Shown here: piece after piece, positions 15,498-24,789 of the stretch
Numbering within the stretch: the stretch's first letter is position 1
Layout of the letters: each line of letters opens with the position of its first letter
Assembly: GCA_027886905.1 (NCBI GenBank)
Contig: JAPCJO010000007.1
Span: forward strand, 1-56,986
Direction of reading: 5' to 3'
Origin: Nitrososphaerota archaeon
GTDB lineage: Archaea > Thermoproteota > Nitrososphaeria > Nitrososphaerales > Gagatemarchaeaceae
Length of the DNA stretch: 56,986 nt
The notes under the pieces: model-generated
The model's input: the letters and a program-made list of their open reading frames with translations, nothing else
The model's database searches: none
Told to the model about the DNA's origin: nothing
Program-made: the position numbers and the translations under genes

Positions 15498-16283
15498 ATG
15501 ACAAGCTTCACGCGCTCGATGCAGAGCCCCCGGGGTCGCCTTGCGATATCGGCGCTCGCTGTCGCGGTCGTCGTCTTCGTGGCCCTCGGAATCGCCGTGG
15601 AGCTCGTCTTCCTTCCAAAGGCTTCCACTTCGTCTACCCCGACGACCAGCACTACGTCTTCGGCTCCGTACAACTGCCCAGGCTGCCCTCCACCTGCGAC
15701 CACCGTAAAGGCGTCCGTCACACAATGGGTCGCGGACTTCAACGACCGTGACGTGACTGGTATCGGCAACTTCTACTCGCAAGACACGGTCGTAGTCTGG
15801 ACTGGGACCGCCCCAGGCCTCACCGGGACCTACGACGGCGTTGGAAACGTCCGCATCCTTCTAGGCTCCTCGATCGGCAAGACCACCACGCTGACCGCGA
15901 GCATAGCTAACTACAACGAGAAGGACACAAACCCCTTCAACGCCAACGTGACGTTTACGCTCACGCAGAGCGGGAACAGCAGCGTCGTCGGGGCGCTGGG
16001 CATCACGATAGACGCAAACCAGCAGTGGAACTACGTCGGAGGACAGTGGCAGATTGTGAAGGAGACCTGGAACTACGTGACGTTCACCGAGCAGTTCCCC
16101 GTTTCCGCAACGACCTTCCCGCAGTGGACCGCCATGAAGGAAGGGCAAAACCCGAACTTGGTCTCCGAGAAGAGCTTCGAGTGGCACGCTGGGCCATACG
16201 TGGCCGCATCGATCTACGCGTTCCTCTTCGGCGTTCTAGCGCTCGGCGTGCTGAGGTACCGGCGCAGGCCCGGTCTTAGCTAG
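15498..16283 (+). CDS. Membrane-tethered NTF2/SnoaL-like extracytoplasmic protein
   Basis: A 261-residue protein with an N-terminal membrane helix (residues about 15-40), a Ser/Thr/Pro linker with CPGC (APYNCPGCPPPATT), and a body resembling the NTF2-like SnoaL fold: VKASVTQWVADFNDRDV, FYSQDTVVVWTG, FTLTQSGNSS, and WQIVKETWNY. A second hydrophobic helix (about 232-252) ends in RYRRRPG, so both ends appear anchored with the domain outside. NTF2-like pockets bind small hydrophobic ligands, and no catalytic residues can be named. A GTTAATATC box lies near 15450. It is located between the paralogous membrane proteins and the first PQQ dehydrogenase. Confidence 0.65.
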   Translation: MTSFTRSMQSPRGRLAISALAVAVVVFVALGIAVELVFLPKASTSSTPTTSTTSSAPYNCPGCPPPATTVKASVTQWVADFNDRDVTGIGNFYSQDTVVVWTGTAPGLTGTYDGVGNVRILLGSSIGKTTTLTASIANYNEKDTNPFNANVTFTLTQSGNSSVVGALGITIDANQQWNYVGGQWQIVKETWNYVTFTEQFPVSATTFPQWTAMKEGQNPNLVSEKSFEWHAGPYVAASIYAFLFGVLALGVLRYRRRPGLS

Positions 16284-16438
16284 GTCGTCCGAAGAGCATC
16301 CCCTCTCGGCGTGGCGTGCTGCGAACACCTAGGCTTAACGGGTGCGACAGTCTAGGAACAACGCTCCCCCAGACGACCACGCGTGCTTCCCCGACGACAG
16401 AGGCGCGCGCTGAGATTGTCGCGGCGCTGCATCTCGAA

Positions 16439-16455
16439 ACTAAAAGGGATTTAGT
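16439..16455. promoter_or_regulatory. Inverted repeat over the promoter of the first PQQ dehydrogenase gene
   Basis: ACTAAA (16439-16444) and TTTAGT (16450-16455) form a perfect six-base palindrome with spacer AGGGA, overlapping the likely TATA element AACTAAAAGG, whose centre is about 31 bases before ATG 16474. A regulator bound here would block the pre-initiation complex. Confidence 0.35.
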
Positions 16456-16473
16456 CCCGGAAGAAACTATATA

Positions 16474-18792
16474 ATGTCGAAAAATCCCATCGACGAAGCG
16501 ATGGTTCGTTATCGCGCAATCGCGGTATTACTGCTGTCGTTGTTGGTGGTTTCAGGAATCCTTGGAATTTTCGCGCTCCCCAATCCGGCCAGCGCGGCCG
16601 CATCGGTCGACACGGGGGCGAACTGGGAAAACATCAACTACAACATGAATGGGACTAACGATTCCCCCCAGACCGCCATCGGTCCGAGCAATGTGGGCAA
16701 CCTAGTGATGAACTGGACTGTCCCAATGCCGTCTACCGACCCAACGTGGGCGCAGGTCAACGGTGCTAACTGCTACCCCAACTGCGCGACTTGGGCAGTC
16801 GAGCCGGGAGCAGATTCGCCTCCCTTGATCGTGCAGGGAATCGCATACTTTGTCACTAACCAGGGCGTTGTCTACGCTCTCAACGCCGAGAACGGAGTCC
16901 AGGTCTGGAGCAAGGCGATCACCGCGAACTTCCAGACGGCATTGAAGACAGTGCCGCTCATCGAGAGTCAAGTCGGGGCAGGGGACCTCTCGGTATGCAG
17001 CTCCACGACTTGCGGTTACAACGACACATTCTGGTGCAGCAGCACGGTGAATCCGGCCATCAACTGTGCCTCGCCAGTGGAGCACAAGCACGGGATCAAC
17101 TACCTGACGATAACTTACAACGGCACCCCTGAAGGCATCATAAGCGTCACGGGCTTCGACTGCGAGGTCTGGGGCTTCAACGCCATCACCGGCGACGTCG
17201 CGTACCACATCACCAACATCTGCGCAAACGTGCCAGGAGACGGCGCAGGCGCCTATCCTGCCACCTACACCTCCGACCCACCTGAGTACTACGGTGGGAT
17301 GCTCGTTTACGTAATGGGCGGCTACACCGACATGGGCGGCAGGACGTTCCTGGTGGCGTACAACGCGACCAGCGTCCTGGCAGCGGGGGCAGCCGGGTTC
17401 AACGGAGAGTGCGCGGCGGGAAGCGGGACCTATTCCCCCGGCGGCACTCTGTACGCGACTTGCGCTCCCGCCACAGCCGGGCAGGGGCCAATGTGGCAGC
17501 TCTTCCTTCAGCCGCCAAGCACGGGCGACGCCAACTGGGACAACGAAGCCTGCCAACAGGGGTGGGTCTTCGACTATTCAGCCTTCGAGGCCAACGGCAC
17601 AACGGGAATTCCGTGCACCAGCATCCCCAATAGCGTGAAGACCGATCAGGGTGGCGACTGGGGAGTCCCGAAGGCCGCAGCGTCGGGTGTCTCGACTTCA
17701 TGGGGACAATACGCCATCGACAACAAGACGGGAATCATGTACTTTGGCACTGGCGAAGCAGGCCCATTCGAGTACTGCTACGGGCCGACGTGTCCGGCCA
17801 ACGCCAACGAAAGGCCCGGGCTCAACCTCTACTCCTCAAGCGTAATGGCAGTGGACCTCCAGAGCGGAAAGATACTCTGGTGGTACCAGATGCTGCCGCA
17901 CGGCCTGAACGACCAGGACGCGTCGTGGAACACCATAATCGGGTCCACAAATGGCACTGGGGCAATCTTCAAAGGCGACAAGGAAGGGATTCTCTTCTCC
18001 CTGAACGCCCAGACGGGCAAGGCAAACTGGGTGTACGTCAGCCCAACCGTGAAGTACGAGCCTGGCTCACTGCCCTATGACCCGACGAACGCGACACAAA
18101 TGTTGACTCCGTGGCCCGACTACCCCAACGCGACTTGGATACAGTCGCCTGGGCTGGGAGGCTCGCTCGAGAGCGACCTAGCGTACGACGGGCAGAACAT
18201 CTACGGCGCGTGGTTCAACAGCGCTCCAATTGTATACAAGATGGACAACAGCACCCAGTACGCCGACACGGTGAGGACTCTCAACTGGCCAGACAACACC
18301 ACCGTGACCGCCATCAACGCGAACACGGGCAAGGAGGTCTGGAGCCGCTTCTTCAACAACTTCGTCTTCAGGGGAGGCATGACCGTGACCAACGGCATGC
18401 TGATAATCCCAACAGGGAACGGGACAATCTACTTCCTGAACACGAAGGACGGGAGCACGATCAGCAAGCTCTACGACGGCTCCCCGATGTTCTCCGACCC
18501 GACCATCGGGCAAGCGGCGAACGGCCAGTGGGTGATGCTGCAGATACTCGGAGGCGGAAGGTGGCTTTCAGTGGGAGATGTGGGAGCGACGCAGACCCAG
18601 CCGGGAGCGCTGATGGCGTTCACCGTCGGGACGGGTACCGGAGTAGGCACCACGAGCGTATCGACCACGGCGATTGCTGTGGCGAGCAACCTGCCACTGA
18701 ACTACATATCCTATGCCGCGGTCACGTTCGCGATAGTGGTCACAGTGGCCAACGTCGTGATCCGCGGTCGTGGCCGCAAGTCCGGCGGATAA
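16474..18792 (+). CDS. PQQ-type beta-propeller dehydrogenase 1, secreted and membrane-anchored
   Basis: A 772-residue quinoprotein of the alcohol dehydrogenase type. A signal anchor spans residues 13-40, and a C-terminal helix (about 742-764) ends in RGRGRKSGG. Propeller repeats recur as GVVYALNAENGVQVWS and IMYFGTG-type blades. The segment around the catalytic loop reads ERPGLNLYSSSVMAVDL then QMLPHGLNDQD, where D480 and D482 match the Asp-x-Asp that in XoxF-type enzymes is the catalytic base plus an extra lanthanide ligand. The Asn expected in the GTGN loop is Glu (YFGTGEAGP). Adjacent-Cys disulfide is absent, but Cys-rich loops (NCYPNC) occur. Predicted to oxidise alcohols or sugars outside the cell. 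Confidence 0.85.
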   Translation: MSKNPIDEAMVRYRAIAVLLLSLLVVSGILGIFALPNPASAAASVDTGANWENINYNMNGTNDSPQTAIGPSNVGNLVMNWTVPMPSTDPTWAQVNGANCYPNCATWAVEPGADSPPLIVQGIAYFVTNQGVVYALNAENGVQVWSKAITANFQTALKTVPLIESQVGAGDLSVCSSTTCGYNDTFWCSSTVNPAINCASPVEHKHGINYLTITYNGTPEGIISVTGFDCEVWGFNAITGDVAYHITNICANVPGDGAGAYPATYTSDPPEYYGGMLVYVMGGYTDMGGRTFLVAYNATSVLAAGAAGFNGECAAGSGTYSPGGTLYATCAPATAGQGPMWQLFLQPPSTGDANWDNEACQQGWVFDYSAFEANGTTGIPCTSIPNSVKTDQGGDWGVPKAAASGVSTSWGQYAIDNKTGIMYFGTGEAGPFEYCYGPTCPANANERPGLNLYSSSVMAVDLQSGKILWWYQMLPHGLNDQDASWNTIIGSTNGTGAIFKGDKEGILFSLNAQTGKANWVYVSPTVKYEPGSLPYDPTNATQMLTPWPDYPNATWIQSPGLGGSLESDLAYDGQNIYGAWFNSAPIVYKMDNSTQYADTVRTLNWPDNTTVTAINANTGKEVWSRFFNNFVFRGGMTVTNGMLIIPTGNGTIYFLNTKDGSTISKLYDGSPMFSDPTIGQAANGQWVMLQILGGGRWLSVGDVGATQTQPGALMAFTVGTGTGVGTTSVSTTAIAVASNLPLNYISYAAVTFAIVVTVANVVIRGRGRKSGG

Positions 18793-18887
18793 CTAGCGGG
18801 GTCCGCACTCTGTGCGCCCCCTCTCCCCAATGTCTGTCGCCGTCCTCCAGGGCGGTAGCGAGCCGCCTAGTCGTCCGCTCTCGGCGT

Positions 18888-19733
18888 CTAGGAAGGGGGA
18901 TTTTCGAGGGGGAACTCCTTCTCGAGTTCCGCAACGTCATCCGCGCTCAATCTCCAGCCGCTCCCGCCCAAGTCTTCCACTACGTGTTGGGCACGCGAGG
19001 CGCGGGGGATCGCAAAGACTCCGGCCTTTGAGACCAGCCAGTTCAGCGCGACTTGGGCCGGCGTCTTGGAGTTCCGGCGACAGACAGCCTCCATCCTGGA
19101 GTCTGGCTTGGCGAGCAGCCCGTGACCAAGTGGATAGTAGGCCAGGACCGCGATGCCGTTCTGCTGGCAGTAAGGGATGATGTCCTTCTCGACCTTCCTG
19201 TGGACTAGGCTGTAGTTCACCTGGCTGGCGGCTATCTCGGACCTCGCAAGGACCGAGTTCGCCTCTATCGTCTGGTCCACGGAGAAGTTGCTCACGCCTA
19301 TCGCCCGTATCTTGCCCTTGTCCATCATCTCCTCCATGGCTCTCATCGTCTCCTTGATGGGTATGCTCGCGTTGGGGAAGTGAATCTGGTAGAGGTCGAC
19401 GTAAGAGAGCTGCAGCGCCCTGAGGCTCCTCTCGAGTGCCGCTATCAGGTCGTCGTGATGGAGGTTGGTGAGCCACACCTTCGTCGCGATGAAGAGTTCG
19501 TCTCTCTTCCTTCCGCGGATCGCCTTCGCGACGAACGGCTCAGAGTAGTAGGCCTCCGCGGTGTCTATGAGGTTTATCCCTCCGTCGAGGCCGGCACGGA
19601 TCGATTTGATCTTCCTCGAGGCTCCGATCGATATCCCGTGCTTCGCGATCCTGATCCAGGGCTTGTCGTAGTAGGTCCCCATGCCGATCTCAGTCACGGT
19701 CCTGCCCGTCTTTCCGAACTGCTTGGTCATCAA
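18888..19733 (-). CDS. Aldo/keto reductase
   Basis: A 281-residue NADPH-dependent oxidoreductase. The catalytic tetrad is present: Asp in NLIDTAEAYYSE, Tyr in the same helix, Lys in FIATKVWLT, and His in LYQIHFPNA. Further signature pieces are RAIGVSNFSV and the cofactor-binding FAIPRASRAQHV. The family reduces aldehydes and ketones or oxidises sugar alcohols, and the substrate cannot be set from the sequence. It is cytosolic. It converges tail-to-tail with PQQ dehydrogenase 1 and could use products of extracellular oxidation, but that is inference. Confidence 0.92.
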   Translation of the reverse strand: MMTKQFGKTGRTVTEIGMGTYYDKPWIRIAKHGISIGASRKIKSIRAGLDGGINLIDTAEAYYSEPFVAKAIRGRKRDELFIATKVWLTNLHHDDLIAALERSLRALQLSYVDLYQIHFPNASIPIKETMRAMEEMMDKGKIRAIGVSNFSVDQTIEANSVLARSEIAASQVNYSLVHRKVEKDIIPYCQQNGIAVLAYYPLGHGLLAKPDSRMEAVCRRNSKTPAQVALNWLVSKAGVFAIPRASRAQHVVEDLGGSGWRLSADDVAELEKEFPLENPPS

Positions 19734-19787
19734 TCTTGACGACCGGACTCCGGGGCAGGGCTGGGCTCACGCGGCTTGAGGCTCATT

Positions 19788-20729
19788 TCAACTCTTCACG
19801 GCGATTACAGCGTCTTGGCTAGCCCTGCTGCTCGGGCTTCCTCCAAGGTGGTACTTTTCCAGCGGCATCGACTCTGGGGTGGTCTCCGCCCAGGTCCCCC
19901 TTGCGATGGGCTCGACGATCTTCAGCCCCGCGTCCTCGTAGAGCTTCCTGACCCACTCCTCCGGGTGCGCGATGAAGTGGGCGGGGTCCTTCGGGGTCCT
20001 GACCCTGCAGTCTCCGTACTTGTAGATCAGACGCGGCATGCTCTTTCCCGCATCGACTATGGGGAGGGTCCTCTCGTTGAGCAGACAGTAGGTGGCGACC
20101 GTGGTCCCGCCCGGCTTCAGGACGCGCTTCGTCTCCCGGACGAAGTTGGTGACCTCCTCCGGGACCATGTGCGTATAGAGCGACCCCGCGAAGGCGAAAT
20201 CGAAAGTGTTGTCTTCGTAGGAGAAGATGAGCTCGGACGCGCCCATCTTGCCCAGCGGGTTGTACCTCTTGTTGAAGGTGTCGGCGGTCCGAAAGTGGAA
20301 GTTCGGGAACTTCGGGGTGATAACGCTCTGGGCCCACTCCACGGGCTTTTTCGCCGCGTCGAACCCCTCGTATTTCGCGCTGGCGTCGAGGTACTTGGTG
20401 AGGGCTCGCGCGACTCTCCCACATCCGCAGGCAATGTCGAGGAAGGCGGCGTTCGGCTTGAGCCCGGCGAGGTCTTTGAACCCCTCGACGTTCATGTCGC
20501 CGGCCAGCCTATAGAGCCTCGGGTCGGCAAAAGGCCCTATGTGGATCCTGATTCTCAAGGGCGGAGTCAGCTCCTCCCTCCAGCCCAGGGCGCTCTCGAC
20601 CGCGTTCGTCGTCTTGTCGAAGAGCCTGTTGGCGCCGGGCTGGGCGGATGGGGGAATTACCCTCTTGACTGCCCCGATGACGTAGCCGGTGATCTTGGAC
20701 GTCGTCTCCGCCGTGTGGGTCCCCGACAT
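19788..20729 (-). CDS. Class I SAM-dependent methyltransferase
   Basis: A 313-residue methyltransferase. SAM-binding motif I is FLDIACGCGRVARALT (around residue 95), the acidic motif II region is KYEGFDAAKK, and motif IV-like FAFAGSLYTHM is followed by ETKRVLKPGGTTVATY, as in type 11/12 methyltransferases. The N-terminal 75 residues precede the Rossmann core and contain conserved-looking hydrophobic helices. The substrate is unknown. The gene lies on the minus strand with the aldo/keto reductase downstream, 54 bases apart, so co-transcription is possible. Confidence 0.85.
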   Translation of the reverse strand: MSGTHTAETTSKITGYVIGAVKRVIPPSAQPGANRLFDKTTNAVESALGWREELTPPLRIRIHIGPFADPRLYRLAGDMNVEGFKDLAGLKPNAAFLDIACGCGRVARALTKYLDASAKYEGFDAAKKPVEWAQSVITPKFPNFHFRTADTFNKRYNPLGKMGASELIFSYEDNTFDFAFAGSLYTHMVPEEVTNFVRETKRVLKPGGTTVATYCLLNERTLPIVDAGKSMPRLIYKYGDCRVRTPKDPAHFIAHPEEWVRKLYEDAGLKIVEPIARGTWAETTPESMPLEKYHLGGSPSSRASQDAVIAVKS

Positions 20730-20837
20730 CTCAGGACCGGACCTCCGCCAGCTTCCTCATGAATCCCGACCAAGGACGACTTCAGCGGTCTACTATACTT
20801 GTTGATGCGGGACGCCGTCTTCTCGGCCGAATCGGGA

Positions 20838-22322
20838 CTAGAAGGTGTAGGTGTTGGCCTCGAGCTGGGCCTGGGCAGCGTCCAAGGCGGCCTGGGCTGT
20901 GGATGCTCCCGTGTAGGCTTTGAAAACCTGAGCCGCTATGGTCCCAGCCGCGTCCGTAGAGCCCTTGAACGTTGGGACGTGGCCTATGTTTCCGGACGCG
21001 AGTATCTGCTGGGAGAGGCGTACGGGCTCGTATAGGGACGTCGCGAGTATCTCCTGGACGAAGGAGGAGTTCGCGGCCGACATCCTGCTGGGGACGTACC
21101 GCGTCAGGTTGTCAGCCACGAGCATCATCTGGGTGCCCGTCGCCGTGGCCCACTGGAGCCAGAGCCACGCGGCCTCCGGGTTCTTGGAGTACTTCGAGAC
21201 GCCTATCCCGTCGCCGATGTAAGTCGAGTAGGCGCCGCTGGGACCCGCGGGGTTTATCGAGTACGCCATGTTGTTCTGCTCGATCGACCTGAGGGGGTCG
21301 CTTATGATGGCCGAATCGTCCTCGAAAGTGATGGCGTTAGCCGCTTGGCCGTGAGCCATGGTCTCGACGCAGTCGTCCCAGGTGAACGTGATGGAGGAGG
21401 GAAAGGTGTAGGGATAGAACCTGGAGAAATTCTCCAGTGCCGCCACATTGGCGGGCGAGTTGATTGTCGGGATGATGCTCTCTCCGTTGATGTCCCAGAA
21501 CTGACCTCCGAAGCTGTAGAGGTGGTTGGTGAACTCGTGGAAGATTGGGGTGGTCGTCGAGGCTTGGCTAACGCAGCCGTAGACGTTGGTGGTTCCCCCG
21601 ATCTTCTGGACCTGGTCGAAGTAGTCGTCCCAGGTAACGGGTTGGGGAAGCTGAAGAGCGCTGTAAATGTCCGTCCGATAGAACCTTATCATCACGGGAG
21701 TGTTGTAGGGTAGGCAGAACACCTCGCCCGCCGGAGTCGCCACCCCCGGAAGGACGGGCGGGTAGGTCGCGATCAGGTCGATTGGCGTCTGCAGGAAGTC
21801 GTCCAGGTCCAATCCTGGGTAGGTGATGGCGGGATACGTGTCGGCGAGGACCTTCGGAGGAATGAGGTTCTGCTCGAATGTGGGGATGTCGATGGCGTCG
21901 AAATCGATGATGTCGATTGCGGGCGAGGCGGTCTGGACGGCAAGCCTGGTCTTCTCCAGGTTGATGATGTAGGGCTCTAGGTCATACTGCGAGTTTATCC
22001 CGGACGCGGAGAAGAAGTCGACGTCGAGGTTCTGCAAAGCCCTGTAGTCAGGCTCGTCCTGGAGGTTCACCTCGACCTTCGTCCCCCGGTAGGGTCCTGA
22101 GACCGATTGAAGCCATGTCAGGAACTCCTTGTACTCGCTTGGGACGGCCGGGTCCCCCAGCCGGCTCTGCAGCGCGGAATTGACGCTGGAACTGGATACC
22201 GTCGTGCTCGAGAGGCTGCCCGCGCCGTTCCTCGGCGGCGTCAGCGTCGCGTAGGCGGCGGCCGCAGCCGCAGCGCCGACACCCAGGATTGCGCCGGCCT
22301 TGAGGAAGTCGCGCCTGTTCAT
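20838..22322 (-). CDS. Tat-exported ABC sugar-type solute-binding protein
   Basis: A 494-residue extracytoplasmic binding protein. The N-terminus NRRDFLKAGAILGVGAAAA is a textbook twin-arginine signal, followed by a Ser/Thr-rich linker. The mature domain has the type 1 extracellular-solute-binding (MalE-like) pattern, with VFCLPYNTPVMIRFYRTDI and EAAWLWLQWATATGT. Such proteins feed MalF/MalG-type permeases, and two such permeases are encoded about 1.6 kb away on the opposite strand (23917-25679). Use of Tat rather than Sec suggests folding before export. The ligand is not determinable; oligosaccharides or polyols fit the family. Confidence 0.88.
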   Translation of the reverse strand: MNRRDFLKAGAILGVGAAAAAAAYATLTPPRNGAGSLSSTTVSSSSVNSALQSRLGDPAVPSEYKEFLTWLQSVSGPYRGTKVEVNLQDEPDYRALQNLDVDFFSASGINSQYDLEPYIINLEKTRLAVQTASPAIDIIDFDAIDIPTFEQNLIPPKVLADTYPAITYPGLDLDDFLQTPIDLIATYPPVLPGVATPAGEVFCLPYNTPVMIRFYRTDIYSALQLPQPVTWDDYFDQVQKIGGTTNVYGCVSQASTTTPIFHEFTNHLYSFGGQFWDINGESIIPTINSPANVAALENFSRFYPYTFPSSITFTWDDCVETMAHGQAANAITFEDDSAIISDPLRSIEQNNMAYSINPAGPSGAYSTYIGDGIGVSKYSKNPEAAWLWLQWATATGTQMMLVADNLTRYVPSRMSAANSSFVQEILATSLYEPVRLSQQILASGNIGHVPTFKGSTDAAGTIAAQVFKAYTGASTAQAALDAAQAQLEANTYTF

Positions 22323-22572
22323 GCGCCCACCAGGGATGGGGAGGCCATGGAGAAATTCATCCGCGGTGAAAAGCTCCGGCGCACCGAGCCCGATTTAAGA
22401 CCTCCGAAGGGCGCGGGCAGCTCGCTCGCGACCCCAAACGTTTCTGCGCGGAACGGTGAGGCCTCCAGACAATTCTGGTCGTCCGCCAGGCGAGGACATC
22501 GACCGAGAAGACGCCGCTCCGGAACAAGGTTCTAATACGGGTCGCCAGGCAAACTACCCGAGGCTTCCCAGC

Positions 22573-23034
22573 TTGAAGAGAAGCGCGGCGCTTGTCAAAG
22601 TAACAATCCTAGCGGTGGCGCTGGGCTCGATCGCCCTCGGCAGTGTCGCCGTCTATTTTTACACGCTTCCCCCCGCCTCGGCGAGTGCTGGCGGAAGCCA
22701 AGCAGCCTCAAGCCAGGTCATCACCAACCAGGTCTCGTCAGGGAAGTACGTCGCCGTCGAGTACAACGGGACGAGCTATCAGGTGCCAGCCAAGGGGGCG
22801 AACGCTCCCAACTTCGCGTGTCCTCAGGGGACAGATCCTTCTCTATGCACCCTCTTGCAGGAGACCTGCGGTAACGGTGTCGGCTCGACGCAAGAGCCCT
22901 GGAAGACCTGCTACAACTGCGTCTTCGACGCGGGCTGCAGTGGGGACAACAGCTGCGACCCCTTCACCCACGAATGCTCCTCTCCGGCGTCGGCGTGCAT
23001 GGTCATCGCCGGGGGCTACAACCAGGCCGGCTAG
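22573..23034 (+). CDS. Secreted cysteine-rich protein
   Basis: Starts at TTG 22573 (LKRSAALVKVTILAV), giving 153 residues with a signal anchor (residues about 8-30) and a short Ala/Ser linker. The body holds nine Cys: FACPQG, SLCTLL, ETCGNG, KTCYNCVFDAGCSG, NSCDPFTHECSS, SACMV. Regular spacing suggests disulfides or a metal site outside the cell, and no known family is recognised. A longer in-frame ATG at 22456 adds 39 hydrophilic residues ahead of the signal; the TTG fits the TTCTAATAC box (about 22530). It is located between the divergent binding protein and the permease genes. Confidence 0.6.
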   Translation: MKRSAALVKVTILAVALGSIALGSVAVYFYTLPPASASAGGSQAASSQVITNQVSSGKYVAVEYNGTSYQVPAKGANAPNFACPQGTDPSLCTLLQETCGNGVGSTQEPWKTCYNCVFDAGCSGDNSCDPFTHECSSPASACMVIAGGYNQAG

Positions 23035-23096
23035 CCTCGCCGCACGACTGCCCGTCACATCGCGGTTTCCTGCCGCATTCTATTGGGTGAACGGGC

Positions 23097-23786
23097 TCAT
23101 GGCCCGCCCGTCTTCCTGCGGGTTGCCACGCCGACCCCCGCAAGTACTGCGACGACCGCCGCTCCGACTGCCAAGGACGCGAACAAGCGCCCGGCCGCTG
23201 CCTCCGAGCTGTCGCTCCCCGCGGCGATTTCCACCGTAGAGAGCTTCAGTGTCGTGCCGGAGTCCTGGACGAAAGGAGCAGCGGGGTTGTCGTACGCCTC
23301 GTAGACGACCAAGCTCGCGAAAATAGTCGCGTTGGTGACCTGGCCGGCGGAGAGGCCGGCCTGCGAGTCGTTGAGATCAAGAGTCATGTTGAAAGGCCCC
23401 CACCTCCCTCCTTGATAGAGGGTGACGTTGTTCTGGGCATGAAGAGTCGTCACTTGCTTGCTGGGGGTGTCGACGATTATCTGCAGAATCTGCGTCTGAC
23501 TCTGTATCTTCCATCCCGAGAGCAGCGTGAGATAGACGTAGAACGTCATGTTCGTCTTGACTCCCGCGTGGATGACCTGAGGTATGGAGTAGTATATCGT
23601 GTAGTTGCTCTCGTCCTGGGCGACGATAGAGCCGAAGGTGTAGAGCGTGCTGCCAGAGACAGTCCCTGGTTGACCCATGGCCCTTGATGCCGTCGCCGAG
23701 AGCACGAGCCCGGCGAGGATGAGTCCGGCTAGAGCTCCGACTCGCACATCCGGTGAAGCCAGCCTGCGGAATCGTTCTCTTCTCAT
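23097..23786 (-). CDS. Secreted membrane-anchored protein, paralogue of the gene at 54981
   Basis: About 229 residues from ATG 23786. A signal peptide (GALAGLILAGLVLSATASRA) leads to a beta-rich body, and a C-terminal membrane helix (LAVGAAVVAVLAGVGVA) ends with RRKTGG. The region GGRWGPFNMTLDLND-SQAGLSAGQVTNATI parallels the protein at 54981 (GAFWGPLNFSIPL-EEDTGLSPGDTANASV), so the two form a small paralogous family. No catalytic motif is seen; an Ig-like surface domain is the best description. The gene is divergent from the permease operon. Confidence 0.6.
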   Translation of the reverse strand: MRRERFRRLASPDVRVGALAGLILAGLVLSATASRAMGQPGTVSGSTLYTFGSIVAQDESNYTIYYSIPQVIHAGVKTNMTFYVYLTLLSGWKIQSQTQILQIIVDTPSKQVTTLHAQNNVTLYQGGRWGPFNMTLDLNDSQAGLSAGQVTNATIFASLVVYEAYDNPAAPFVQDSGTTLKLSTVEIAAGSDSSEAAAGRLFASLAVGAAVVAVLAGVGVATRRKTGGP

Positions 23787-23916
23787 CGTCCTCTCACATC
23801 CCGCCGCTCTTGGACGGCGAGCAGTCAGTGGCATTTAAGGCGCTTTCAGGGGCTCTCCCGCCTTGCACGCAAAGGGGTTTTAACTGCGCCGAGGCGCTCA
23901 GGCGTCCCGTCGCCCT

Positions 23917-24789
23917 TTGGATAGGACCGCCTACTTCCTTGTCGTGCCCCTGATCGCGGTGCTCGCTGTCGTCGAGGCCTACCCCCTGGCCTACAGCGTC
24001 TACCTCAGCGTCACCAGTTACGGCGTCGGGGGCGCCTTCGTCGGCCTGACCAACTACGCCCAGCTCTTCTCGCAGCCGGACTTCTGGGCAGCGCTCTCGA
24101 CCTCCGTCGTCTTCTCAAGCGGGAGCACAGTCGTCTCGATCGCCCTCGGCGTGTCGTTCGCCTACCTCTTGACCCTCGTGAGGAGAGGGAGGGGCGTCTT
24201 CGAGGCCGTCTTCCTGATGCCCCTCGCCGCCGCGCCGATAGTCGCGGGCGTGGCCTTCGCCCCTAGCGGGTTCTGGGACGACATCAACACCTTCTGGCAC
24301 TACGTCCTGGGGCAGCCATACTTCAACGTGGCCGGCAACCACCTCTACCTCTTCATCATGGTCCTCTCGGATTCGTGGGAGTGGGGCCCTATGATGATGC
24401 TCGTCGCCTTGAGCGTCCTCGCTTCCGTCCCCAGGCCTGTCTACGAGGCCTCGGAGTCATTCGGCGCCTCCAGGTGGAGCACCTTCCGCACCGTGGGCCT
24501 CCCGGCGATTCTGAACTCGCCAGTCTTCCACTTCATGATAATCATCCGCTTCGTCGACGCGATGCGGGCGTTCGAGATTCCCTTCGCGTGGGCCGGATGG
24601 CTCAACTACCTCTACCCGGGTGCCCCCACCGACACGCTGAGCCTCTACCTGTTCAAGCTCCTCCTCGTGCCGCCGAACGGGGTGATACCGATATCGCTCA
24701 TCTCCGCGGCCGCGCTCGTCCTCCTCGTCGTCACGCTTCTCGGCACCACCCTGCTCTACCGCCTGATGAGGGGGCTGCGGAAGATTTGA
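23917..24789 (+). CDS. ABC sugar transporter permease (MalF type)
   Basis: A 290-residue inner-membrane permease with six hydrophobic helices. The EAA coupling motif is YEASESFGASRWSTFRTVGLP (residues about 177-197, slightly altered from EAAxxxGA), and the family-typical LTNYAQLFSQPDFW and FRFVDAMRAFE-like segments are present. It forms a heterodimer with the next gene product to import substrate delivered by a binding protein, probably the Tat-exported one at 20838. The start is TTG 23917, below GGTTTTAACTG (about 23876). No ATPase gene is in the window, so a shared MsmK/UgpC-type ATPase elsewhere is needed. Confidence 0.88.
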   Translation: MDRTAYFLVVPLIAVLAVVEAYPLAYSVYLSVTSYGVGGAFVGLTNYAQLFSQPDFWAALSTSVVFSSGSTVVSIALGVSFAYLLTLVRRGRGVFEAVFLMPLAAAPIVAGVAFAPSGFWDDINTFWHYVLGQPYFNVAGNHLYLFIMVLSDSWEWGPMMMLVALSVLASVPRPVYEASESFGASRWSTFRTVGLPAILNSPVFHFMIIIRFVDAMRAFEIPFAWAGWLNYLYPGAPTDTLSLYLFKLLLVPPNGVIPISLISAAALVLLVVTLLGTTLLYRLMRGLRKI